Below, piece by piece: positions 8,638-17,315 of a DNA stretch of 64,000 bases; positions within the stretch are counted from its first letter, which is position 1, and the number at the start of each line of letters is the position of its first letter. This DNA is from Pelagibacteraceae bacterium AG-470-E16 (GTDB taxonomy: Bacteria > Pseudomonadota > Alphaproteobacteria > Pelagibacterales > Pelagibacteraceae). The notes under the pieces are model-generated. The model saw only the letters and a program-made list of their open reading frames with translations, searched no databases and was not told the DNA's origin. The position numbers were made by a program, and so were the translations under genes. The stretch covers positions 104,225 to 168,224 of the forward strand of contig QCSF01000002.1 of NCBI GenBank assembly GCA_003209195.1, in the 5' to 3' direction.

Positions 8638-10080
8638 TTAATGCCATTTCATGTTAATATTTTTTAGGCGAGCATAACCTTTCATCTCATCAAAACATTC
8701 TTCAACACCAATACCACTTAATTTCCATCCACCATAAGGAGCACCAGAGTAGCGTCCAGCAGTATTAACCCACACGTATCCAACTTCTGCATCCTCAGCA
8801 GTTTTCATAGCGTTGGATAATGAATTTGTTACAATCATAGTGGTCAATCCATACTGTGTAGAATTAGCAATCTTTACCATCTCATTATAATTATCCCAAT
8901 CAATGACAGAAATTACTGGACCAAAAATTTCTTCTTTGGCAATTTTCATATCAGGCTTTACATCACAGAAAATAGTTGGATTAATAAAAAATCCATTTTT
9001 TAAATCTTCAGACTTATTTTGATTTCCACCTATTAGTAATTTGGCGCCTTCATCAATACCGGATTTAATATAACTCATCACACCTTCAAATTGTTTTTTT
9101 GATACAATTGGGCCTATTTCATTTGTTTCAATCCAAGGCAACCCAATAGGAATGGTCTTTGCTTTCTCTACTAATGATTTTAAAAACTTATCTTTTACCT
9201 TTTTATTGACTAAAACTCGCGATGTAGAGCTACAAGACTGACCTTGTCTACTGAGGTTCATTCCTTTGATTGCTAGCCCAGCTGCAAAATCAGGATCTGC
9301 ATCATCAAAAATGATAATAGGATTTTTACCTCCTAGTTCTAAGGATACATTTTTAAGCAATGGAGCAGCGCCTTTAGCTATAGCAATCCCGGTACCAACT
9401 GAACCAATTACTGCTATTCTTTTAATATCTGGATGTTCGACTAAATACTTTCCATTTTCGGGTCCGCCAGTGACTACATTTATAAGGCCTTTAGGGAATA
9501 TACCCTCAAGAAGTTCACAGAATCTTAAAGAGGAAATTGGAGCTTGCTCAGAATTTTTTATAATTAAAGAATTACCCATTAATAATGGAGCTGCTATTTT
9601 TTCAACACAAAATCTAAATGGATGATTAAAAGGATTAATTTTTAGAACAACACCGTAGGGTTGATACCTAGTAAAATTTAAATGATTTTTTTCCATGGTA
9701 AATGTTTCTCCTTTTACTTCCCTAACTAAACCACAAAAATATCTAATATTATTTACAGTTTCTTTAACATCTTTTCTCATTCCAGTTAAAGCATTTCCAG
9801 AGTCATAAGAGTCAATCAGAGCAAATTCTTCCTCTTTCTCCAAAATTTTCTTAGCAAGTTTTTCTAAAGCTGCTGCTCTTTCGATTAGAGAAGTTTTTGC
9901 CCAAATTAATTGTGCTTTCTTTGCAGACTCAACTGCTAATTCTAATTCTTTACTATCTGATATAGGAACATCAGATAGTTTTTCTCCATTGGCAGGATTA
10001 AATACATCGTAACGATTTTTTGAATTAAACCATTCTCCATTCACAAAGGTACCTTTAACTTTAAAAATATTCTTATCCAT
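8638..10080 (-). CDS. phnY: Phosphonoacetaldehyde dehydrogenase (aldehyde dehydrogenase family)
   Basis: Oxidises phosphonoacetaldehyde to phosphonoacetate with NAD(P)+. The 480-residue protein has all aldehyde-dehydrogenase landmarks: the catalytic Asn region NPFNHPF (about 149-155), the Glu in SLELGGKNP (E248) and the nucleophile in GQSCSS (C283). The assignment to phosphonoacetaldehyde, rather than to a general aldehyde, rests on context: its start overlaps the phnA stop by 8 nt and it lies in an operon with phnCDE. The length matches characterised PhnY (about 484 residues). Another substrate aldehyde remains possible. Confidence 0.88.
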   Translation of the reverse strand: MDKNIFKVKGTFVNGEWFNSKNRYDVFNPANGEKLSDVPISDSKELELAVESAKKAQLIWAKTSLIERAAALEKLAKKILEKEEEFALIDSYDSGNALTGMRKDVKETVNNIRYFCGLVREVKGETFTMEKNHLNFTRYQPYGVVLKINPFNHPFRFCVEKIAAPLLMGNSLIIKNSEQAPISSLRFCELLEGIFPKGLINVVTGGPENGKYLVEHPDIKRIAVIGSVGTGIAIAKGAAPLLKNVSLELGGKNPIIIFDDADPDFAAGLAIKGMNLSRQGQSCSSTSRVLVNKKVKDKFLKSLVEKAKTIPIGLPWIETNEIGPIVSKKQFEGVMSYIKSGIDEGAKLLIGGNQNKSEDLKNGFFINPTIFCDVKPDMKIAKEEIFGPVISVIDWDNYNEMVKIANSTQYGLTTMIVTNSLSNAMKTAEDAEVGYVWVNTAGRYSGAPYGGWKLSGIGVEECFDEMKGYARLKNINMKWH

Positions 10081-11317
10081 AATTTAAGGCTAAATCAAAG
10101 ATATCATAATTTTTTAATTCACCCTTTGATTTATAATTTCCATTTAATTTTTTTGAAATGAATATCGGTATATCGCTTTCACCCCGACCACCATGAGTTC
10201 TAAGTGGTTCTTTTAATTTAGTTAAATCATGGTCAGTTTTCTTTTTTCCAATTGCAAATTTTTCATTTGACGTAAAAACAATATCACCAATACGATCTTC
10301 TGGTTGATGTAACTTTTCAACACTATCTTTATGATTTAAAACTAAATCAACACCGTTAATTGTTTTTAAAAAAACCATGACTTCATTTATTTTCGATTTA
10401 TCTTTACAGTAAATGGTTACAAAAGATCCAAAGGCACCATGATGAACAACATATGGATCTGTAATTGTACAAACTACATTGCATGCATCTTTTCCAAATT
10501 TACTATCCAGCTCATCTTGGAGGTAGATAACATTCAATGAACCGTCTTCATTTGTTTTACCTTTCATTCCATGATCAGCAGTAAAAGATATTTCGCACCC
10601 TAAGTCATATAGCTGTTTTAAATATCCATCTATCATATGATAAAACTTGTTAGCTATTTCACTACCTGGTGCACATTTATGCTGGATATAATCGGTAGTT
10701 GATAAATACATGATATCAATTTTTTTTTTTTTAATAATCTCAACACCCGCTGCAAAAATAAATTCAGACAAATCTGAGCTATAAACTTCAGGTAGCGGTT
10801 TTTTCACAAGATCTAGAACATTTTCAATTCTGTTATCTTTCATATTAGCGCTATCAGCTTTTTCTGATGAAAAACAAATCGCTTTTTTTAAATTTTTTCC
10901 AAGCAGTTTTCTTAATTTATCTTTAGCCGTTATGACTGCAACTTTTGCACCAGCTCTCTCAAAAGCCTCAAAAATCGTATTTGTTCTAAGAAATGAGTCA
11001 TCATTCATTAGTGTTTCTGTTCCAAGTTCAGGATCTAAAAAAAAGTTACCACATATGCCATGAACATCAGGTGTTGAACCCGTTACAATTGACATATTGT
11101 TTACATTTGTAAAACTTGGCATTGCACATTTGCCGACTTCATAAGTAGATTTTGAAATCATTGATTTCATAAAAGGCATCAAGCCCATTTGAATTGCTGT
11201 ATCTATATAGCCCTTTGGACCTGGCTCACTACCATCTAAACAAATGATAATGCTAGTTTTTTTTGGCCAATTATAAGTTTTTCCATTTACTGAAATTGTT
11301 TGATTTAATGATGTCAT
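10073..11317 (-). CDS. phnA: Phosphonoacetate hydrolase
   Basis: Cleaves the C-P bond of phosphonoacetate to acetate and phosphate; a two-zinc enzyme of the alkaline phosphatase superfamily. The 414 residues contain the expected metal and nucleophile set: D28 (CLDGSEPG), T70 (SFTNVNN), D209 and H213 (TTDYIQH), D248 and H249 (TADHG) and H375 (THGGRGE). Their spacing is almost that of the characterised Sinorhizobium enzyme. No signal peptide is seen, so it acts in the cytoplasm. It is downstream of pit (37 nt gap) and overlaps phnY. Confidence 0.92.
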   Translation of the reverse strand: MTSLNQTISVNGKTYNWPKKTSIIICLDGSEPGPKGYIDTAIQMGLMPFMKSMISKSTYEVGKCAMPSFTNVNNMSIVTGSTPDVHGICGNFFLDPELGTETLMNDDSFLRTNTIFEAFERAGAKVAVITAKDKLRKLLGKNLKKAICFSSEKADSANMKDNRIENVLDLVKKPLPEVYSSDLSEFIFAAGVEIIKKKKIDIMYLSTTDYIQHKCAPGSEIANKFYHMIDGYLKQLYDLGCEISFTADHGMKGKTNEDGSLNVIYLQDELDSKFGKDACNVVCTITDPYVVHHGAFGSFVTIYCKDKSKINEVMVFLKTINGVDLVLNHKDSVEKLHQPEDRIGDIVFTSNEKFAIGKKKTDHDLTKLKEPLRTHGGRGESDIPIFISKKLNGNYKSKGELKNYDIFDLALNYG

Positions 11318-11354
11318 GTATTTTTTATTGCACTCCTATAATCAATATTTAACA

Positions 11355-12365
11355 TTATATTTTAATTATACCAAATAAATAACTTGTAAAGAAAACAGAT
11401 ATTGGGATTAAAAACCAAGATAAAATAATTTTGATTGTATGAGTGCGCTTCACTTCTCTAAATTTATTAAAAGATGCAATTCCAATGATGCTGGCAAAAG
11501 TAATATGGGATGCTGATAGCGGCATGGCAAGCATATTAAACGGTAAAATAGAATTTAAAAGATTAATAACCATTTGAGAAGAAAAACAAATCAAAATTAT
11601 GATTTGTGTAATTAATATTGATAAAGCTGCAACCGGTTTTATTTTTGATATTTGAGAACCGACACTTTGAGCAATTTTTTCTGAAAATAATAAAGCACCA
11701 ATTCCAATAAACAATGATCCAAAAAAATATAATTTTTCTTCTGAGATAATAAATAACAAGTCGAGAAATTTAATATTTAAATCTAAATATGGCGAGTAAA
11801 TTCCAACAATAGATGCGGTAAGGTTAGAGCCTAAAGCAAAAGCTGCTAAACAACCAAATAAGACTAAACTAATTCTAATTTGGTAATCAATTTGAAATAA
11901 GTTTAATTTAAAAAAATTAATTATTACATTTATTAAATAACAAAATAATATTGATAGCAAAAATGCCAAGATTGGCGTTGCAATCCAGAAGTAAATTAAT
12001 TTTTTTAATAAATCTAAATCAAAATTAACATTATTCACTATTGCAAAACCAAAAATAGAAAAAATTAATGATTGTGAGATTGAACTTGGTATTTGAAATT
12101 TCAAAGATATTATTGTGATAATTATCACAGGCAATAATATCTTAAAAATATCTTTAATGTTTGGATATTCGATTAATAGTTTGGAATAAACAGCAGATGG
12201 ATATTTAGCATTTATAATTGCCCCTAAAATTATAAAAATAAAAAAGAAAATAATCGCATATTTAAATTTTAACATTTTTGAACCAATAGCTGACCCAAAA
12301 ACATTTGCACCGTCATTTGCGCCTACAATAATAGCTAGTATCACAATCAGTAATATTTCAAACAT
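11355..12365 (-). CDS. pit: PiT-family inorganic phosphate transporter
   Basis: 336 residues and about ten hydrophobic segments. The first PiT signature is present as VGANDGANVFGSAIGS near the N-terminus, the second half-signature as MPLSASHITFASIIG near the C-terminus. It is short for the family (often 330-500 residues) but complete. It sits 3 nt behind the DUF47 gene, the usual PiT partner, inside the phosphonate operon. PiT proteins are low-affinity H+ or Na+ symporters; here it could take up phosphate or vent the excess released from phosphonates. Confidence 0.88.
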   Translation of the reverse strand: MFEILLIVILAIIVGANDGANVFGSAIGSKMLKFKYAIIFFFIFIILGAIINAKYPSAVYSKLLIEYPNIKDIFKILLPVIIITIISLKFQIPSSISQSLIFSIFGFAIVNNVNFDLDLLKKLIYFWIATPILAFLLSILFCYLINVIINFFKLNLFQIDYQIRISLVLFGCLAAFALGSNLTASIVGIYSPYLDLNIKFLDLLFIISEEKLYFFGSLFIGIGALLFSEKIAQSVGSQISKIKPVAALSILITQIIILICFSSQMVINLLNSILPFNMLAMPLSASHITFASIIGIASFNKFREVKRTHTIKIILSWFLIPISVFFTSYLFGIIKI

Positions 12366-12368
12366 AAT

Positions 12369-13004
12369 CTAATTTTTTGAAGAGGATATGATTAGTCTAT
12401 CAGCTACGTCCTCAGAAAGATTTGCAACTTCGTCCATAATTTCCACAAAATACCTTAAATGAACTTTCGTTGCTAAACCATTTTCTTTATTAGAAAAAAT
12501 AATATTTTTTAAATCTGTACTAATCTTATCTGCTTTACTTTCAACTTTTGAAACCTGTAAGCATTTTTCAATCGTAATTTTTTTGTCTACAAAAAAACTT
12601 CTGGACCCTTCTATTAACAACGATATGCACTCTGATGCAAAATCACAAAGTTTTAAAAAATTAGAATTTAATTCTACACTTACATTTGGCTTTTCAGTAT
12701 TAAAACTATGGGCATTTGCTTGAATTTGACCTGGTATCTTATCTAAATTTTCAAGCATTCCTAATACATCTCCACGTAGATCTGGAATTAATGTTTCTTG
12801 ATAAATTTTTCTTTCAACATTTCTTCTAATTTTATCACATTCACTCTCAAGATCAGAAATTTCGTTCGTAATTTTATTTACCTCTTGGAATTTTTTTTGG
12901 AAATAATTCTCTAATAATGTTTTAAATAGTATGTTTATTTTTAAAATATTATCTAAAAAAATGTTGATGGACTCTATAAGTTCTTTTTGATGATTTTTTA
13001 ACAT
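12369..13004 (-). CDS. DUF47 (PhoU-like) phosphate transport accessory protein
   Basis: 211-residue, mostly helical protein of the DUF47/TIGR00153 family, PhoU-like in fold. Features are a long charged coiled-coil-like centre (NEISDLESECDKIRRNVERKIY) and the motifs PDLRGDVLGMLENLDKIP and HLRYFVEIMDEVANLSEDVADRL. Members are nearly always paired with PiT transporters and are thought to modulate them. The start overlaps the phnE stop by 1 nt (TAATG), which ties the pit pair tightly to the phosphonate ABC genes. Confidence 0.88.
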   Translation of the reverse strand: MLKNHQKELIESINIFLDNILKINILFKTLLENYFQKKFQEVNKITNEISDLESECDKIRRNVERKIYQETLIPDLRGDVLGMLENLDKIPGQIQANAHSFNTEKPNVSVELNSNFLKLCDFASECISLLIEGSRSFFVDKKITIEKCLQVSKVESKADKISTDLKNIIFSNKENGLATKVHLRYFVEIMDEVANLSEDVADRLIISSSKN

Positions 13005-13801
13005 TACTGAGTTTCCTTATAAATCTTATCTCTCATGTAAGCAGATAAAGCCTCTGAAAAAATGACAAGAACAATAATTGATACTATGATTGCAGAAGTT
13101 CTTGCATATTCTAATTGTAATACATTTCTTTTTAAATACCATCCCATGCCACCAGCACCAAAAAATCCAATAATTGTAGATGCTCTAAAACATACATCCC
13201 ATGTATAAATTAAAATACCTGTAAAAGCTGTTTTTACTTGTGGCCAAACACCATAAGCAAATACTTGCATCTCGTTTGCGCCATTTGATCTAATTGTTTC
13301 AACTAATTTCATATCTACATTTTCTAATTCTTCTGAAAATAATTTTCCAAAAAAACCAATACAGTACATTGTCAGGGCCATTGTACCTGCTAACATACCA
13401 AAACCTACAATAGTGACAAACAGAATAGTCCAAATTGTTTCATGGATTGACCTTGAAAAAATAATAAAAAATTTACCAATGACATAACCAACTCTCTTAC
13501 TTGGTGTGATATTGGATGCAGCAAAGTATGCTAATATTGATGCAATAATAACGCCAATAATTAAACCTAGATATCCCATTTGAACGCTGTCAAGTATTGA
13601 AGCAAGATAACCTGGTTCTAATGCATAGGGTATATCAACTGGGTAATAACGGGTAGCTATTAAATTTCCAAAACGGCCTAGCGCTGAAAAAAATCTTTGA
13701 AAATCTATTCCAAGATACAGAAAGCATAAATAGATCACAAAGAAAAATAAACTTATATAAATAAAGTTTTTCGCATTATTTCTTTTATAAATATCGTTCA
13801 T
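13004..13801 (-). CDS. phnE: Phosphonate ABC transporter permease PhnE (second copy)
   Basis: Inner-membrane permease of the phosphonate importer; 265 residues and about six hydrophobic segments. The ABC-permease EAA loop is visible: VETIRSNGANEMQVFAYGVWPQV. The family stretch ASTIIGFFGAGGMGWYL follows. The gene is separated by 1 nt from the first phnE, and the two differ clearly (both are family members but not recent duplicates), so the channel is probably a heterodimer. It is followed by DUF47 with a 1-nt overlap. Confidence 0.92.
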   Translation of the reverse strand: MNDIYKRNNAKNFIYISLFFFVIYLCFLYLGIDFQRFFSALGRFGNLIATRYYPVDIPYALEPGYLASILDSVQMGYLGLIIGVIIASILAYFAASNITPSKRVGYVIGKFFIIFSRSIHETIWTILFVTIVGFGMLAGTMALTMYCIGFFGKLFSEELENVDMKLVETIRSNGANEMQVFAYGVWPQVKTAFTGILIYTWDVCFRASTIIGFFGAGGMGWYLKRNVLQLEYARTSAIIVSIIVLVIFSEALSAYMRDKIYKETQ

Positions 13802-13802
13802 A

Positions 13803-14615
13803 TTAAATTATTCTCTTTCTCAAATAATGTGATAAAATTTCACCAATTACTATTAAGCCAACAATAAATAATATAACAGTTGTAACTCCTGGATAATTAG
13901 ACATATGCATTTGTCTAAAAAAAGCCAAACCTAATCCGCCGGCTCCTACTAAGCCCATTACTGCTGATCGTCTTATATTAATGTCCCATTCAAAAATTAT
14001 AGTACCAATCACGGTAGGTAATATCTGTGGTATAATACCATAATACATTACATCAAAACCTGATCCACCTGCAGCTTTTATAGCCTCGATTGGTTTTTTA
14101 TCAGCACCCTCAATACTCTCAGCTATAATTTTTGATATAAAACCGACTGATCTAAATGCGAGTGCGAGAATTCCTGGTAAAGCACCTAACCCTACTGCGC
14201 CAACAAAAATTAATGCCCAAATAATTTCATGAACAGAACGGCTAATAGTCATTAAAAATCTTGCAATACTAAAAGTAAACATACCGAGTGGTGTAACATT
14301 TTTAGCCCCAAGCCAAGCAACCGGTAAAGATAATAATAATCCTAGCATTGTCCCAAGACATGCCATTAGAAAAGTTTCAAATGCTGGTAATATTAGAAGT
14401 GGCATTATACTCACATCTAAACCTATGAAATAAGACAATTGCTCTAAGATTGCTTGTCCTGAACCAATACGATGCCAGTCAGTATCTAAAATAATTATAA
14501 AATATACACTTAAAAAAATTATGGATATTAAAGATGTATAAAAAATTATCTTTTTATAAATTTTAGAAGAATTTTGTTTTGAATAATCTTCTATACTTAG
14601 TTGATATCCACTCAT
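13803..14615 (-). CDS. phnE: Phosphonate ABC transporter permease PhnE (first copy)
   Basis: 270-residue permease with one early membrane segment, then the PhnE core. The EAA loop reads IEAIKAAGGSGFDVMYYGIIPQI and the C-terminal family stretch is RRSAVMGLVGAGGLGLAF. It lies 9 nt behind phnC and 1 nt ahead of the second phnE, the phnC-phnE-phnE order known from marine bacteria. With phnC and phnD it forms a complete importer. Confidence 0.92.
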   Translation of the reverse strand: MSGYQLSIEDYSKQNSSKIYKKIIFYTSLISIIFLSVYFIIILDTDWHRIGSGQAILEQLSYFIGLDVSIMPLLILPAFETFLMACLGTMLGLLLSLPVAWLGAKNVTPLGMFTFSIARFLMTISRSVHEIIWALIFVGAVGLGALPGILALAFRSVGFISKIIAESIEGADKKPIEAIKAAGGSGFDVMYYGIIPQILPTVIGTIIFEWDINIRRSAVMGLVGAGGLGLAFFRQMHMSNYPGVTTVILFIVGLIVIGEILSHYLRKRII

Positions 14616-14624
14616 ATTAATATT

Positions 14625-15383
14625 TTATAAAACCTCAAATTTGTAAAGATCTTGCAAAACACCATTGGTTAATTTAGCTGTAACATCATCAAATTTTTTC
14701 TTTCCATCTTGAAGACCCAGTATCTTATTGGCAAATTGCTTAGCAAGTTCGATATTATGAATATTACATAAAACAGGTATGTTAAGTTCATTGGCAATAC
14801 CTTTAATTAGTTCCATCATTTCACCTGCAATTTTTGGATCTAAACTTGAGGTTGGCTCATCAACTAAAAGCATCTCTGGCTCCTGCATCAATGCTCTAGC
14901 AATACCAACACGCTGCCTTTGTCCACCACTTAACTGGTCTACTCTTTTATTCGCAAAATCTTTAAGCCCAACCTTTTCAATAAATTCTATAGATCGACCT
15001 ACATCTTTTTTACTGAACATTCTAAACAAGCTGGTAAAAGTATTCATATAACCAAGTCGCCCAGTTAAAACGTTATCTATAACTGACATTCGATCAATTA
15101 AATTAAATTCTTGAAAAATCATTCCAATTCTTCTTCTTACATTTCTAAGTTTTTGCCCTTTAAGATTTAACAATTGTTCACCTTTGAAGTTTACTTCTCC
15201 ACTATTGGGGTTAGCTAATTTATTAATACATCTAATCAATGAAGATTTTCCAGCTCCACTTGGGCCAATAATTGCATAAAAATCATCTTTCATTACTTGA
15301 AACGAAATATCAAATAAGACCTGCGGTCCCCCTTTGGTGTATGTTAAATTTAAATTTTGTACCTCTAAAACTTTTTCACTCAT
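14625..15383 (-). CDS. phnC: Phosphonate ABC transporter ATP-binding protein
   Basis: Cytoplasmic ATPase that drives phosphonate import; 252 residues, normal for PhnC. Walker A is GPSGAGKSS (about 40-48), the Q-loop is in FQEFNLIDRMSV, the ABC signature is LSGGQRQRVGIARAL, Walker B is LLVDEPTSSLDP, and the H-loop is in CNIHNIELA. The gene follows phnD after a 76-nt gap that holds a strong hairpin, and the permeases follow at once. Confidence 0.93.
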   Translation of the reverse strand: MSEKVLEVQNLNLTYTKGGPQVLFDISFQVMKDDFYAIIGPSGAGKSSLIRCINKLANPNSGEVNFKGEQLLNLKGQKLRNVRRRIGMIFQEFNLIDRMSVIDNVLTGRLGYMNTFTSLFRMFSKKDVGRSIEFIEKVGLKDFANKRVDQLSGGQRQRVGIARALMQEPEMLLVDEPTSSLDPKIAGEMMELIKGIANELNIPVLCNIHNIELAKQFANKILGLQDGKKKFDDVTAKLTNGVLQDLYKFEVL

Positions 15384-15401
15384 AAATTTTTTTTACCTTT
15401 A

Positions 15402-15458
15402 ATATCCCCTGTGCGCTCATAAAATTTATAAGCGCACAAGATTGAATTTTTGGGGACT
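15402..15458 (-). terminator. Intercistronic hairpin between phnD and phnC
   Basis: An 8-bp perfect stem, TGTGCGCT (15410-15417) with AGCGCACA (15431-15438), surrounds an AT loop that is itself nearly palindromic. Outer arms CCCC and GGGG (about 15406-15409 and 15452-15455) could extend the fold. It lies about 20 nt behind the phnD stop and is not followed by a strong T-run in the phnC direction. It may stabilise the phnD message or terminate partially, so that more binding protein than ATPase is made. Confidence 0.6.
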
Positions 15459-15459
15459 A

Positions 15460-16365
15460 TTATTTTTTGTTTTTCTTCTTAAATTCTGCCTTAGCTTTCG
15501 CTAAAGTTCTAATCACATCATAATCTTTGTCTGACATAGCAACAAATTTAGATGATTTTAGATTATCTAAGAACTTCTTAGCTCCAGGGTCGTTACCCAG
15601 ATCTAAGAAAGTTGATCTGATAGCTTTTTTAATCGGATCACATAATTTTCCACTGTAAACAAACGGATCTTGTGGAACTGCTGGTGATCTCCATAAAATA
15701 TTAAAGTCAGATAACTTAACTTTGCCTTTTGAAACAACGTTATCAAATCGGTGACTAGCGACAAAGCCAGCATCAATTTTACCACTATGAACAGCTAAAG
15801 TTGTTAAATCATGACCACCTGTGTAAACAATTCTTTTCCAGAATTTATCTGCATCAGTTTTCATACTTGGAGCCCAAACAACTCTTGGAATTAAATCTCC
15901 AGAAGTGCTTCCAGGGTCAGCGTGACCAACCGTTGCACCTTTTAAAGATTTTTGAGTTGTGAACTTAGATCCTTTTTTTGTAATCAACACTGATTCATAT
16001 CCAGGACCTTCTTTTTGCATGAAGCCTTTTTTCTTCGCGTATGTTGCGAAAACTTCAATTGATTTGTCTTTTTTCTTTGCCGTGATGTATCCATATGGAC
16101 CTAAAACTGCAACGTCAACAAATCCACCAATTAATGCTTCAGCAACTGAAGCGTATGAAGTTGGCATATAGAACTCGATTTTTTTTCCAGTATTTGCTTT
16201 TAATTTTTTTAATACTGGTCTGTATAAATCAAGCTCAAATGACGACTCCTCTGTTGGTATAATTGAGAATCTTAATTGCTTGGGATCCTTACACTTTGCA
16301 TATGCAAAGTTTGTCCCAAGAAAAAGAGCCACAAACAATACCAATACTTTTCTTACTATTTGCAT
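15460..16365 (-). CDS. phnD: Phosphonate ABC transporter substrate-binding protein
   Basis: Periplasmic binding protein of the importer. Residues 1-23 form a signal peptide ending in NFAYA. The 301-residue product has PhnD-family stretches: RFSIIPTEE at the start of the mature part, YASVAEALIGGFVDVAVLGPYGY, VGHADPGSTSGDL and IDAGFVASHRFDN. The lysine-rich C-terminus is unusual only in composition. A GGGG ribosome site lies 6 nt before the ATG. It is first in the long minus-strand operon and divergent from the metallo-hydrolase at 16495. Confidence 0.93.
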   Translation of the reverse strand: MQIVRKVLVLFVALFLGTNFAYAKCKDPKQLRFSIIPTEESSFELDLYRPVLKKLKANTGKKIEFYMPTSYASVAEALIGGFVDVAVLGPYGYITAKKKDKSIEVFATYAKKKGFMQKEGPGYESVLITKKGSKFTTQKSLKGATVGHADPGSTSGDLIPRVVWAPSMKTDADKFWKRIVYTGGHDLTTLAVHSGKIDAGFVASHRFDNVVSKGKVKLSDFNILWRSPAVPQDPFVYSGKLCDPIKKAIRSTFLDLGNDPGAKKFLDNLKSSKFVAMSDKDYDVIRTLAKAKAEFKKKNKK

Positions 16366-16403
16366 ATTTTCCCCTTTTTGAGTTTCACTTAAGTGTTAAT
16401 TAA

Positions 16404-16433
16404 AGTATATGATAAAAATACCAATCAAAACAA
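16404..16433 (-). promoter_or_regulatory. Candidate sigma70 promoter of the phosphonate operon
   Basis: On the minus strand TTGTTT (-35, 16433-16428) and TATACT (-10, 16409-16404) are separated by 18 nt, about 40 nt before the phnD ATG. The -10 is good and the -35 moderate. I could not see a convincing Pho box in this gap. In so AT-rich a background such matches arise by chance, so this is tentative. Confidence 0.35.
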
Positions 16434-16494
16434 GATAAAAGTATCTTTAAGAATTAAAGATTGATTATAAAAATATACCCTAGGTTGTATCAAA

Positions 16495-17256
16495 ATGGTA
16501 AAAGAATTTGTTAGAATACTTGGCTGCGGCAGCTCTCAAGGTGTTCCTAAGATGGATGGGAGTTGGGGAGATTGTAAAAAGCATAAAAAAAATATTAGGA
16601 CAAGATGTTCAATATTTGTAAAAATCAACAAATCTAAATTTATAATTGATACTTCTCCAGATATCAGATCACAATTTTTGAAAAACAAAATTTACGATAT
16701 TGATTTCGCACTTTTCACTCATGCTCATGCAGATCATATACTAGGGATAAATGAGCTAAGGACTTTTTATTTAAAATATAAAGAGAAATTTAATATTTAC
16801 CTCACTAAACATACTGAAAAGAGTTTAAAAAAGATGTTCAAATACCTTTTTATAAATCAAAAAAACTACCCTGCAGTTTTAAAAGCTAATATTTTAAAGA
16901 AAAAAAATAAAATTAAAAATATAAAAATAGAAACAATTAAAGTTAGTCATGGGACCATGCAGACTATAGGCTTTAAAATAAACAAATTTGCTTATATTCC
17001 TGATTTTAAAAAAATAGAAAAAACTGAATTAAAAAAATTAAAAAGTCTTGATGTATTAATTATAGATTGTTTTAGATACAGATCCCATAACACACATGTT
17101 AATTTTACTGAATGCTTAGAATATATTAAACTAATCAATCCAAAAAGAGCATATTTAACAAATATGTATCACGATGTAGACTATTTTAAATTAAAAACAA
17201 AAATTAAAAATAACAAGATTTTTCCTTGTTACGATGGTTTAAATATAAAATTATAA
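16495..17256 (+). CDS. MBL-fold metallo-hydrolase, PhnP-like
   Basis: 253-residue metallo-beta-lactamase-fold hydrolase. The opening LGCGSSQGVPKMDGSWGDC is the PhnP/alphaproteobacterial MBL signature; the metal site is FTHAHADHILG (about 75-85), with further ligands in VSHGTMQ and DVLIIDCFR. The family includes PhnP, a cyclic phosphodiesterase of the C-P lyase pathway, but also a housekeeping MBL protein usually near tatD. No C-P lyase genes are in the window, so the PhnP reaction cannot be assumed. Divergent from phnD with 129 nt between starts. Confidence 0.8.
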   Translation: MVKEFVRILGCGSSQGVPKMDGSWGDCKKHKKNIRTRCSIFVKINKSKFIIDTSPDIRSQFLKNKIYDIDFALFTHAHADHILGINELRTFYLKYKEKFNIYLTKHTEKSLKKMFKYLFINQKNYPAVLKANILKKKNKIKNIKIETIKVSHGTMQTIGFKINKFAYIPDFKKIEKTELKKLKSLDVLIIDCFRYRSHNTHVNFTECLEYIKLINPKRAYLTNMYHDVDYFKLKTKIKNNKIFPCYDGLNIKL

Positions 17257-17286
17257 ATTTCTTATATTTATGTTTATTTAATAAAA

Positions 17287-17304
17287 CTGTAACAGAACCG
17301 TAAT
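17287..17304 (+). promoter_or_regulatory. Pho-box-like direct repeat upstream of arsC
   Basis: CTGTAAC (17287-17293) and CCGTAAT (17298-17304) stand 11 nt apart, the spacing of PhoB half-sites (consensus CTGTCAT every 11 nt). The site ends only 11 nt before the arsC ATG, closer than a PhoB-activated promoter normally allows, so it may be chance or a different operator. Confidence 0.3.
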
Positions 17305-17315
17305 AGTTTGAAGCT

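Noticed and set aside
9266..9625. Plus-strand ORF inside phnY and similar antisense ORFs inside argD, amtB, metY and dctM
   Set aside because: They mirror the reading frame of strongly supported genes and have no family features.
16366..16494. Pho box in front of phnD
   Set aside because: Only T-rich, poorly matching 7-mers at 11-nt spacing; no GTCAT or GTAAC units.
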